Positions 56,193 to 64,000 of a stretch of DNA of 64,000 nt are shown here, piece after piece. Origin of the DNA: an uncultured Myxococcales bacterium (GTDB taxonomy: Bacteria > Myxococcota_A > Polyangia > Polyangiales > Polyangiaceae); contig CALFNG010000208.1 in the NCBI GenBank assembly GCA_937902985.1, forward strand, positions 1 to 64,000, given 5' to 3'. A program made the translations under genes and the position numbers. The number at the start of each line of letters is the position of its first letter. Within the stretch, counting starts at the first letter, position 1. The notes under the pieces are model-generated. The model worked only from the letters and a program-made list of their open reading frames with translations. It searched no databases and was not told where the DNA came from.

Positions 56193-57322
56193 GAAGCGCC
56201 GACTTTCGCGGTCGCGTTCGCGTTCGCGTTCGTGTCGGCGTACGCGGCCGCGTAGCCCTCGCACATGCGTTCGATGCTGCACTGCTCGACAGCGAAGCGG
56301 CGGCCGTTGTCGCCCATGCGCCCGAGCGCGGCGGGGTCGGCCTGGGCCCGGGCGATCGCCGTCGCGAGGGCGGCGGCCGTCGCCTCCTGCACGAGGAAGC
56401 CCGTGCGCTCGTGCTCGACGATCTCGGGCACCCCGCCCGCCGCGAACGCGATGACAGGCCGACCCATCGAGAGCGCCTCGAGCACCGAGAGGCCCAGCGG
56501 CTCGCTCTCGGCGGTGCTCAAGATGGCGTCGCACGCCGCGACGAAAGGCCGCGGATCGGGCCGATAGCCCACGAATCGGACCGCCGCGCCTCGCTCCTTC
56601 GCCATCGCCTCGAGGCGCGCGCGCTCTTCGCCGTCACCGATCACCACGAGCTCGCACCGCGAAAGGGCGGCGGCTTCGACGGCCAGATGCACGCGCTTCC
56701 ACGCCGTCAGGCGACAGACGATCCCGAGGTGCAGAGCCCCGGCGCGCGCTTCGTGAGGCGCAGCCCGCTCGCCGGGCGCGAAGTGGGCCGTGTCGACCCC
56801 GTTCCGCACCACGGTCATGCGTTCCGCGACGCGGGGCGCCGTTCTGGCTACCACGCCGCGCACGTAGTCGCTCACGGCGACGAAGCGGTCCGTACGGGCC
56901 GCCGCCCAGCGCGTAAAGGGCGAGCAGCTCGGATCGAAGTAGTGCATCACGTGGTGCTCGGTGCGAAGCTGCGGCTTCCCTGCCCGCTGCGCCGCGCGTG
57001 TGCCGAGGACGTGCGAGCCGAACGTGTGAGTGTGCACGACGTCGATCGACTCGCGCGCAAGGAGGCTCGAGAGCCACCGGGCGTCGGTCGGCCCGAACGA
57101 TCGGAAGAGATACGAGAGCGGGTTCTCGCGGACGGGCCCGCGGTCGTGAACCCGGACGCCCACGTCGACGAAATACGCCGCGAGCGCCCGGTTGGGCGTG
57201 AACAAGGCGACCTGGTGATCGGCGGCGGTCGGCTCGGGCCGGGTCGCGAGCTCGGCGACCACGCGCTCGGCTCCGCCAATGTCTCCCCCGACGACGACGT
57301 GCATCACGCGGAGGCGTCTCAT
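56189..57322 (-). CDS. GT4-family glycosyltransferase
   Basis: A 377-residue retaining glycosyltransferase. The first domain has VMHVVVGGDIGGAERVV with the Gly-Gly acceptor loop and VVHTHTFGSH. The second has GIVCRLTAWKRV and the donor-site segment SEPLGLSVLEALSMGRPVIAF. The C-terminus contains NANANA encoded by a hexamer repeat of about 56216-56237, a slippage-prone site. It is first in the operon with the flippase and GT39-like genes. Confidence 0.88.
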   Translation of the reverse strand: MRRLRVMHVVVGGDIGGAERVVAELATRPEPTAADHQVALFTPNRALAAYFVDVGVRVHDRGPVRENPLSYLFRSFGPTDARWLSSLLARESIDVVHTHTFGSHVLGTRAAQRAGKPQLRTEHHVMHYFDPSCSPFTRWAAARTDRFVAVSDYVRGVVARTAPRVAERMTVVRNGVDTAHFAPGERAAPHEARAGALHLGIVCRLTAWKRVHLAVEAAALSRCELVVIGDGEERARLEAMAKERGAAVRFVGYRPDPRPFVAACDAILSTAESEPLGLSVLEALSMGRPVIAFAAGGVPEIVEHERTGFLVQEATAAALATAIARAQADPAALGRMGDNGRRFAVEQCSIERMCEGYAAAYADTNANANATAKVGAS

Positions 57323-57503
57323 ACGGATCGAGCGGCGGGGCGGGGCGAGCGCCGGCGGGCGTCGGCAGGGGCACGGCAGGAGAGAGCGTGGCAGGAGGCC
57401 GACGGCGCACGGCCACGAGACGGCTTCGTATCACGCCGCGTCTCACGTCTCCAACGTCCCAGGCGACCGCGACGACCCCGTGATAGGCATGGGCCCATCC
57501 CCC

Positions 57504-59396
57504 GTGTGCGGCATCTCGGGCATCGTCTCGCAAACTGTCTCGCACGCCTCGCATGACGCCTCCCACGACGAGATGGCCGTCCGGCGAATGAACGACGCGC
57601 TCCAGCACCGCGGGCCCGACGCCGCTGGCCTCTGGAGCCGCGCCGGCGCGGTGCTGGGTCACCGGCGTCTCTCGATCATCGACCTGACGCCCGAAGGCAC
57701 CCAACCGCTCCTCAATGAAGACGAGACCGTCGGGGTCGTCGTCAACGGTGAGATCTACAACTTCGCCGAGCTCCGGGCCGGCCTCGTGGAGCGAGGGCAC
57801 GTGTTTCGATCGCGGAGCGACAGCGAGGTCGTTCTCCACCTGTACGAGGATCACGGCGCCGACTGCGTCGCCAAGCTCACGGGCATGTTCGCGTTCGCGT
57901 TGTGGGACGCCAAGAAGGGGCGCTTGCTCCTCGCGCGCGACCGCGCGGGGAAGAAGCCGCTCTTCTACTGGCCCCTCCCCGGCGGCGGCCTCGCGTTCGC
58001 CTCGGAGCTGCACGCGCTCGTTCGCGCGTTCCCCGATCTTCCGCGCACACCGGACCTCGAAGCGATCGACGAGTACCTGACCCTCCAGTACGTGCCGAGC
58101 CCGCGCACGGCCTTCCGCGGAATCTTCAAGCTGCCTGCCGCGCACCTCGCGGTGCTCGACCGCGACTCGGACCTCGTCATCAGGCGCTACTGGAGCAAGC
58201 CCGGCGGCGCCGAGCTCGCCGGTTCCGAAGACGAGCTGGCGCACGAACTGAGGGAGCTCCTCGCGAAGGCCGTGCGCCGGCGTCTCGTCGCCGATGTCCC
58301 GGTGGGCGCGTTCCTCTCGGGAGGCCTCGACAGCTCGACGATCGTCGCGCTCATGGCGACCCAGTCGACGCGCCCCGTCGAGACCTTCTCGATCGGCTTT
58401 CCGCATGCGTCCGACAGCGAGCTCGGATGGGCGCGCCAGGTGGCCGCGCGCTTCAAGACGAATCACCACGAGGCGGTCGTGACTCCGGCGATGACCGATG
58501 TCGTCGCCGAGACCGTTCGCCACCACGGAGAGCCGTTCGCGGACAGCTCCGCGGTCGCGACATATTACCTCGCGAAGATGACGCGCCAGCACGTCACGGT
58601 CGCCCTCTCCGGCGACGGGAGCGACGAGACGCTCGCCGGCTACACGCGGTACGCGACCGCGCAGCTCGCGCACGTGCACGACGCCTTGCCCGCGCCGCTG
58701 CGAGGCGCCTACCGCGCCGGCCTCCGCGCCGTGGTGAAGGTCGCCGCCCCGCACGCGCTCGGGTTCGTAGACCACCTGAAGGACGGCGAAGCCGTTCGCT
58801 ATCCGTACATCATGTGTCAGTTCACCCCCGAAGAGAAGCACCTGCTCCTCGGCCCCGCGATGCGCGGAGCGTCGAACAGCCGCGTCTTCGAGCGCTTCGA
58901 GCGGGTGCTGTCGGAGAGCCGGCGCGCGTCACGCCTCGGCCGCCTCATCGATCTCGACTGGCACACGTACCTGGTCGACGACATCAACGCCAAGGTCGAT
59001 ATCGCGTCGATGGCGCACGCCCTCGAGGTCCGTTGTCCTTTCCTGGATACCGACGTCGTCGAATTCGCGGCGCGCCTCCCACGACGGATGCTCATGCGAC
59101 GGCAGGGCAAGCACCTGCTGCGGGCAGCGGTTCGCGGGCTCGTGCCGCCGGCGATCACGAAGCGGCGCAAGCGCGGGTTCGGCCTCCCCTTGCGAAGATG
59201 GATGAAGGAAGACCTCGGGACCCTCACGCGCGACGTCCTTCTCGGTCAGCGAGCCCGCGAGCGCGGACTCTTCAATCAAGCCGAAGTCGAGCGACTCATC
59301 GACGCGATGGGCACCGAGCGCGACGCCCCCGACCGCGTCTGGACGCTCTTGATCCTCGAGCTCTGGTTTCGCGAATTCATCGACGGCCCTCGCTAG
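57504..59396 (+). CDS. asnB: asparagine synthase-like glutamine amidotransferase
   Basis: A 630-residue AsnB-type protein. GTG 57504 places Cys2 at the N-terminus after Met removal (CGISGIV), as required for the Ntn glutaminase; the longer upstream reading would bury it. The glutaminase part contains RRLSIIDL, GEIYNF and the synthetase part holds the pyrophosphatase loop SGGLDSSTIVAL, then SGDGSDETLAG. Located opposite a polysaccharide cluster, it resembles amidotransferases that modify exopolysaccharide or lipid-linked sugars rather than make Asn. The gene is divergent from the GT4 gene. Confidence 0.9.
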   Translation: MCGISGIVSQTVSHASHDASHDEMAVRRMNDALQHRGPDAAGLWSRAGAVLGHRRLSIIDLTPEGTQPLLNEDETVGVVVNGEIYNFAELRAGLVERGHVFRSRSDSEVVLHLYEDHGADCVAKLTGMFAFALWDAKKGRLLLARDRAGKKPLFYWPLPGGGLAFASELHALVRAFPDLPRTPDLEAIDEYLTLQYVPSPRTAFRGIFKLPAAHLAVLDRDSDLVIRRYWSKPGGAELAGSEDELAHELRELLAKAVRRRLVADVPVGAFLSGGLDSSTIVALMATQSTRPVETFSIGFPHASDSELGWARQVAARFKTNHHEAVVTPAMTDVVAETVRHHGEPFADSSAVATYYLAKMTRQHVTVALSGDGSDETLAGYTRYATAQLAHVHDALPAPLRGAYRAGLRAVVKVAAPHALGFVDHLKDGEAVRYPYIMCQFTPEEKHLLLGPAMRGASNSRVFERFERVLSESRRASRLGRLIDLDWHTYLVDDINAKVDIASMAHALEVRCPFLDTDVVEFAARLPRRMLMRRQGKHLLRAAVRGLVPPAITKRRKRGFGLPLRRWMKEDLGTLTRDVLLGQRARERGLFNQAEVERLIDAMGTERDAPDRVWTLLILELWFREFIDGPR

Positions 59397-59568
59397 CGGC
59401 GCGCACTCATGGAGCGCATGGTAACCGGCGGCGTCGGTACCGGACTCGCGCTATGGGTCCAACCACAGCCCCGGATGTCGCTACGCGCGGCTTATAGTCG
59501 CTCCCTCGTATCGACTCGCCTACATTCGCCTGTGGGCGCCCAGAAGAGCGCAAAAACACGGAGGCTTC

Positions 59569-60249
59569 ATGAAACGCTCGATCTCGATTGCGTGGTTCGC
59601 TGCGTTGGTAGGCTGCGGATCAGCTCACATGGCCGTTCCGCCCGACATCGGGCCTGCGACGGAGGAAATTCATGTTGATGGCCGCTCCCAGGCGAGCGGC
59701 ATGTTCGTCAACGAAGACTTCAAGATCGGCGACTTCGCTGTGGCGAACGTCTCGCGCGGAGGAAAGAGCACGTCGAAGTTCGGCGCCTTCGGCGGCTTTA
59801 GCAGCGGCTCGCAGACGGGCTATTCCTTCGATCTCAAGCGCGGCGCGGACAGCCTCCACGGCGAGTGCCTGTCGGAGGCGAGCGAAGGCGGCTTCAGCCT
59901 CGGAGGCCTCACGACGAGCAACAAGACGGCAAAGCTCGGGTGCGCCTGCGGGAACGAGTCCGCGCCGGTGGCGAGCGTGGTCATGTCGTCCTCGACGACC
60001 AGCGACTACGGGGGTTCGATGAAGGCGCACGACGCGACCTACCAGGTGAAGGCCATCTACGACCGAGAGGGCGGTATGTCGGCGGGCGGTCCGGCCGGCT
60101 ATCGCGTCGACGGTCAGGGCGTCACGGCTGCCGTCGACGTCCTCGGGCCCGGCCGCGTGTGGATGGCCAAGGGGATCGACGCGCAGCAGAAGACGGACGT
60201 GACCTGCGTCCTCGCCGGGCTGATGCTCTACCAGCCGCCGAAGAAATAG
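59569..60249 (+). CDS. hypothetical lipoprotein
   Basis: A 226-residue protein. The signal ends FAALVGC (lipobox Cys16) behind a GGAGGC ribosome binding site. The mature protein is Gly/Ser-rich and beta-like, with IGDFAVANVSRGGKSTSKFG, then GYSFDLKRGADSLHGEC and further Cys. No family was recognised. It lies 172 bases after the amidotransferase stop and may have its own promoter. Confidence 0.6.
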   Translation: MKRSISIAWFAALVGCGSAHMAVPPDIGPATEEIHVDGRSQASGMFVNEDFKIGDFAVANVSRGGKSTSKFGAFGGFSSGSQTGYSFDLKRGADSLHGECLSEASEGGFSLGGLTTSNKTAKLGCACGNESAPVASVVMSSSTTSDYGGSMKAHDATYQVKAIYDREGGMSAGGPAGYRVDGQGVTAAVDVLGPGRVWMAKGIDAQQKTDVTCVLAGLMLYQPPKK

Positions 60250-60571
60250 CGCGAAGACCGCGGAGGCGAGGGGCGGCGCTAGCGGCTAGCCGCTCTTCGT
60301 CTCGGGCTCGACGGGCCGCGTCGGCTCCACCAGGGAGTCGCGTCAGAAACGTTTCGGCGACTCGGGGTCTGCGTCGTTGACGAATGGCGCCGGCACGCGT
60401 AGCGATGAGGACTCTCGAAGGGCAGGAGGGACCCATGCGACACAAGTCGTCGATTCCGCAGTATCTTCTCATCGCGGCGGGCACGGCGCGACGCTCCTCG
60501 CCGCCCCGGCCGAACACCGAATAGGTGGTCGGCGAGCCGAACCGCGGTCTCGCCGGGCTGGGCGTGCGCGT
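60250..60571. other. convergent intergenic region with a 14-base palindrome
   Basis: About 320 bases with no recognised gene. AGCGGCTAGCCGCT at 60282-60295 is a perfect palindrome 32 bases after the lipoprotein stop. It could form a hairpin between the two convergent genes and act as a bidirectional terminator, but no T-run follows. Confidence 0.45.
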
Positions 60572-62974
60572 TCAGCCTCCGCAGAGGCCGGATCCGAGCG
60601 TCGGGGGAGCGAGCTTCAGCGTGCTGACGGGCGGGTTCATCTGAGTCACGTCGCTGGCCACGATCCCGCCGTACGAGATCGAGTACACGTACTTGTCGAT
60701 GAAGACGCCGCGGCGAACGGCGCCGTCGTAGTACCCGCCGCAATACCCGTAGTTGCCATTCTGCAACGTACCCAAGAGGCTGGTGTGGTCGACCGAGCCC
60801 ACCTTCGTGATTCCTTCGGCGACTCCCACCTGGAAGACCTCCAGGGTGCTCGACGGCCCGTTCCCGCCGTACGAGCTCTCGCGGACGTACGGGAAGGCAA
60901 GGAGCTTCTTGTCGTCGAAGTACGTGAACGCCTTGTGCTCCTCCATCGCCTCGGAGGTGGCGTACTCGCCGCCATCGTAGACATATTTGTATTGAAGCGA
61001 GGGCGCGAGCGGGTTCGTGACGTCGAACACCTGGATCGCGAGCCCGTACCAGTAGCTCCCCGCGTGCTGGTGGCCCGTGTCGTCGGTTTCGCGGCCGATC
61101 GTCAGCAGATGGGTGGCGTCGAGCGGATGAATGTACGTGCTGAAGCCTGGAATCTGGACCTGCCCGACCACGCGCGGCTTGGTCGCATCGGAGACGTCCA
61201 CGACGAAGAGCGGGTCGGTCACGTGCCACGTGACGATGTACGCCGTGTCGCCGACGAAGCGCGTCGCATAGAGCTGCTCGCCGGGGGCGATCTCGCCCGC
61301 GTCGCCGGTGATCGCGAGGCCGCTGCTGCCCGTGCGCAGCACGTAGACGTGGCTCACCTCGTTCGCGGTCCCGTTGGTGGAGTACCCGGTGCGCTGCTCG
61401 GTCGTCGCAACGCGCACGGCGCCGCTCTTCTCGTCGATGGCGAACTGATCCGCCACGTCGCCCGGTACGGTGCCCGACGCCACGTAGCGCGCGATCTTCG
61501 GGTCGGTCTTGATGTCGAAGAGGTGGAGATGGGTGAAGTCGAGGGTGACGCCCGCGCTGGCGCTCGTACCCGCGGCGTTGCTCGTGTACGCGTTCTGGAT
61601 TAGCCACGGGTCCTGATACGCTTGCATGGCGAGCACCATCGCCTCGTCGTTGCCGTAGACCGTCGTGGCCGAGCCGAGGATGGCCGTCGCTTGCGGCGGC
61701 GTGGTCGGCGCATCGAGGGCGAACGTCTCGAGCGTCGTCACGCCGAAGTCCGTCGTTCCGGCCGGCGGCACGTAGAACGCGTCGCACGCCGTCGGGGCCG
61801 CCGTCACCGTCGAACCGTCCTTCGTGAAGCCGAGCGGCACCCAGTCCGTGTACGTCGTCGCGTCGATGCGCCTGTTGTTCTCGGCCCGCACTTGCTCCCA
61901 GGCGTTCACGTACTCGTCCGCACCGGGGCTCGACGTCCACACCGTCCCGTCGGGCGTGGTCATCGTCTTCACCACGGGCTGCTCGGGGTAAGTCAGGAGC
62001 GTCGGGCCGTGCGCCCCTCCCGTCAACACCGCGCGCACGGTCTGGTCGATGCGTCGCGAGGAGAGGTAACTCCCCTCGAAGTAGAGCTCACGGGTAACGC
62101 TCGGGGCGGCTCCCGTCAGCGTGAGCACGGTCACCTTGGTGAGCGGGTTGTTCACGTAGACGCCGCCGGGCAGGCTCGGCCCGCCCACGAACCCCCCTCC
62201 GCCGCCAAGCGCCACCCCGCCGCCGGTGTAGACGTACGGGTCGGAGTACGTCGGCCTCGGGTTGACGCCGGCCGCGGCGTAGATCGCGGTTCCATCGACC
62301 TGCGAGAAGACGACCGCCTGGGTCCCTTCGACGTACATCTCCGATGGGTTTCCCTCGATGGTGAGCGACGACGAAATCCCGAGGGCCGTCGGAGGCCACG
62401 CGGCGGCGACGAGGAACGCGTTGCCGTGAAGCACGTAAATGTTCTGCCCGTCGGTCTTGACGATGTCCGCCTCGTCGACCCCCTTCACCTGGGTCTCCGT
62501 TTCCGAGTGGGCCGGGGTCGCCGTGGAGGAGGTTCCGGTCGCCGCGGCGCCGGTCGTGGCGCCTGTGTTCGCCTGGGGTGGCGCGGCGACGGCGGCCCCG
62601 ACGGCCGCGAAGCCGCCGCCCGGGTTGCCCGAGACACCTCCGCCCCCAAAGTTGGGGCCGAAGTAGACGCCGCCGGCGTCTTGCGCGGCCGCCGCCGCCG
62701 CGCGGATCGTCTTGATCTGCGCGTCGACGCTCGCGTCCATCTTGGCGCGCGCGTCGTCATGGAGCGCGACCGTCAGATCGCTGCACGACGTGATCGGTCG
62801 AAGCGCGGACGTGACGCTGATGCCGCCATCGCTCCCCCGGTAGGGGGATCCGCCCGCATCGCCGCCCGCCGGATCGCCAGTCTTCGCGGGCCCGCCCAGG
62901 CTCGGTGCCAAAGACGACGAGCACGCGGCGAGCAGCGCAGTGCCCCCGAGAACTGCGAGCGATGATTTTCTCAT
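60572..62974 (-). CDS. secreted beta-propeller domain lipoprotein
   Basis: An 800-residue exported protein. The signal is MRKSSLAVLGGTALLAAC (lipobox), with AGGGAGAC before the ATG at 62974. A long N-terminal region rich in Gly/Ala with GGVYFGPNF precedes a large domain resembling COG4880-type secreted C-terminal beta-propellers, with EADIVKTDGQNIYVLHG, VVDVSDATKPRVVGQVQIPG, VYDGGEYATSEAMEEHKAF and FAYV-like strands up to IDKYVYSISYGG. Each blade has about 50 residues. It is probably surface-located and may bind a ligand; its function is unknown. Confidence 0.78.
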   Translation of the reverse strand: MRKSSLAVLGGTALLAACSSSLAPSLGGPAKTGDPAGGDAGGSPYRGSDGGISVTSALRPITSCSDLTVALHDDARAKMDASVDAQIKTIRAAAAAAQDAGGVYFGPNFGGGGVSGNPGGGFAAVGAAVAAPPQANTGATTGAAATGTSSTATPAHSETETQVKGVDEADIVKTDGQNIYVLHGNAFLVAAAWPPTALGISSSLTIEGNPSEMYVEGTQAVVFSQVDGTAIYAAAGVNPRPTYSDPYVYTGGGVALGGGGGFVGGPSLPGGVYVNNPLTKVTVLTLTGAAPSVTRELYFEGSYLSSRRIDQTVRAVLTGGAHGPTLLTYPEQPVVKTMTTPDGTVWTSSPGADEYVNAWEQVRAENNRRIDATTYTDWVPLGFTKDGSTVTAAPTACDAFYVPPAGTTDFGVTTLETFALDAPTTPPQATAILGSATTVYGNDEAMVLAMQAYQDPWLIQNAYTSNAAGTSASAGVTLDFTHLHLFDIKTDPKIARYVASGTVPGDVADQFAIDEKSGAVRVATTEQRTGYSTNGTANEVSHVYVLRTGSSGLAITGDAGEIAPGEQLYATRFVGDTAYIVTWHVTDPLFVVDVSDATKPRVVGQVQIPGFSTYIHPLDATHLLTIGRETDDTGHQHAGSYWYGLAIQVFDVTNPLAPSLQYKYVYDGGEYATSEAMEEHKAFTYFDDKKLLAFPYVRESSYGGNGPSSTLEVFQVGVAEGITKVGSVDHTSLLGTLQNGNYGYCGGYYDGAVRRGVFIDKYVYSISYGGIVASDVTQMNPPVSTLKLAPPTLGSGLCGG

Positions 62975-63128
62975 GACGTCTCCCTCATCTGGCCCAGAAG
63001 CAAGGGAGAGGCCACGCACGCGCCAGGCCGATTCCGGCCTTCGCGTGCGAGCGGGGCGTCCGCGCAAGCGCGACAGCCGTGTCGGACCTGGCCAGGACTG
63101 GCACAGCTCGCGCCTGACCCCGGACGGG

Positions 63129-63393
63129 TCATCTGCGGCTCCGTGGAGCTCGACCGGGGATCCGCTCGGCGATGCGGAAGATCGTGTCGCGGGTCATCGG
63201 CGCGCCGCCCCCGAGGCGTGGCTCGCCGACTGCCTCCACGTGGACGTCGCGCCCGTGGCTCACCGCGTAGGTCGCGCCGGGCATGCTCCCGCGCGCGACG
63301 TGCCCTGTCATCGCCTCGTGCAGCCGCTGGGACCGTGCGGCCAGGGACCGAAAGGCGCTGGGGGCCGCGAGCGAGTCGTCGACGCATACGATG
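63129..63393 (-). pseudogene. N-terminal relic of a class C beta-lactamase-like serine hydrolase
   Basis: The frame reads FRSLAARSQRLHEAMTGHVA, then MPGATYAVSHGRDVHVEAVG and GGGAPMTRDTIFRIA, which resembles the start of AmpC-like serine hydrolases up to the RIASMTK motif. After FRIA the sequence diverges (ERIPGRAP) and stops at 63129, so the catalytic Ser-x-x-Lys is gone. No upstream start is in frame. The TetR gene starts on its upstream side at a distance of 15 bases from its own stop. Confidence 0.6.
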
Positions 63394-63407
63394 ATCCTTC
63401 GGAGACC

Positions 63408-63995
63408 TCACCCCGCCCGAGCCCCCTTCTTCGCTCGGTCGACGACCGCTTCGAGCTGCCGACGCGCGGCGCGTAAGTGGAAGACCAGGCTCCGGTCCTT
63501 GGTATCCTTCACCCATTGCTCGAAGCCGACTCGAAGGACGGCGAGGCCTGCTTCGGCGGCCAGGCTCGCCGCTGAAGCCGAGGTCCCGCGCTCCTTGAGG
63601 ATCTCGGCCATGGCGGCCGCGAGCGACATCATCTTGACGAGCTCGCGCTCTTGTAGCTCGGGATGCGCAGCGATAAGCGCGCTGCGCTTGCGCGCGAACG
63701 GGCGGCGCTCCTCGAAGAAGTCGTTGGTCGACTCGTAGGCCCAGATCACCGTGTCGAGGGGCGCGCTCGACTTCGGGACGGCGCGCACTGCGTCGACGAC
63801 TTGCTTGACGAAGTGCTCCGAGCCCGCGAAGAGCACCTCCCTCTTGTCCGTGAAGTAGTTGAAGAACGTGCGCTCCGTGAGGCCCGCGCGCGCAGCGATG
63901 TCCTCGACGGTGGTCTTGCCGTAACCGCGCTCGGCGAAGAGCTCCATCGCCGCTTCGGTGAGCCGTCCGCTCGCATTCGGTTCCCAGCGCGCCAT
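63408..63995 (-). CDS. TetR-family transcriptional regulator
   Basis: A 195-residue regulator. The N-terminal helix-turn-helix (residues 10-58) reads RLTEAAMELFAERGYGKTTV, IAARAGLTERTFFNYFTDKR. The C-terminal part with FEERRPFARKRSALIAAHPE is a ligand-binding TetR domain of unknown specificity. The gene starts at ATG 63995 near the window end, so what it controls upstream is not visible. Confidence 0.9.
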   Translation of the reverse strand: MARWEPNASGRLTEAAMELFAERGYGKTTVEDIAARAGLTERTFFNYFTDKREVLFAGSEHFVKQVVDAVRAVPKSSAPLDTVIWAYESTNDFFEERRPFARKRSALIAAHPELQERELVKMMSLAAAMAEILKERGTSASAASLAAEAGLAVLRVGFEQWVKDTKDRSLVFHLRAARRQLEAVVDRAKKGARAG

Positions 63996-64000
63996 CGCAT

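Overview
The window reads as chromosomal DNA of a large-genome, high-GC myxobacterium or close relative (Polyangia-like). This rests on the strong G/C third-position bias, the many Cys-rich and Asp/Ala/Gly-rich lipoproteins, C-terminal MYXO-CTERM-like tails (a Cys, a hydrophobic stretch, then an Arg cluster), two hybrid histidine kinases, a Ser/Thr protein kinase, OmpA proteins with thrombospondin-type calcium repeats, and adjacent genes that mostly overlap by 4 bases. No rRNA, tRNA, CRISPR array, insertion sequence or prophage was recognised. The species assignment is inference.

Layout. 1-10 kb: a lipoprotein, an MHS-type MFS transporter, a complete branched-chain amino-acid ABC operon (binding protein, livG, livF, livH, livM, all minus strand), a repeat-rich lipoprotein, and an overlapping antitoxin/kinase pair (Phd-like plus zeta/COG4185-like). 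10-23.5 kb: a PAS hybrid kinase, a relic of a glycoside hydrolase, trpS, small stress or unknown proteins, a secreted glycosidase-like lipoprotein, a Ser/Thr kinase, and an OmpA/Cys-rich-lipoprotein pair. 24-30.4 kb: a P450 relic, a TetR regulator, and an RND efflux operon in which the TolC and AcrA genes are truncated and run into each other and the pump gene carries two frameshifts. 30-41 kb: nitronate monooxygenase, lipoproteins, a second hybrid kinase, a tiny membrane protein, and a GH130-GH13-GT4 carbohydrate operon. 41-52 kb: old yellow enzyme, a Spy-like lipoprotein, an ECF sigma/anti-sigma pair, a second lipoprotein/OmpA pair, and a ParA/ribbon-helix-helix pair. 52-64 kb: abutting gene fragments, a HAD phosphatase, a polysaccharide-type cluster (GT39-like, flippase, GT4, divergent asparagine synthase-like amidotransferase), a large beta-propeller lipoprotein, a beta-lactamase relic and a TetR gene.

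Themes. Intact operons are tightly packed, while the spaces between them repeatedly hold recognisable ends of broken genes (GH13, P450, alpha/beta hydrolase, epimerase-like, MGDG-synthase-like, cytochrome c, beta-lactamase). Several frameshifts sit on homopolymers, so part of this may be assembly error, but the truncations cannot be explained that way. The most promising systems to follow up are the Phd-zeta-like kinase pair with its upstream palindrome, the ParA-RHH pair, the GTTGCNATA operator cluster at the efflux promoter, and the two paralogous OmpA/lipoprotein modules with opposite gene order.
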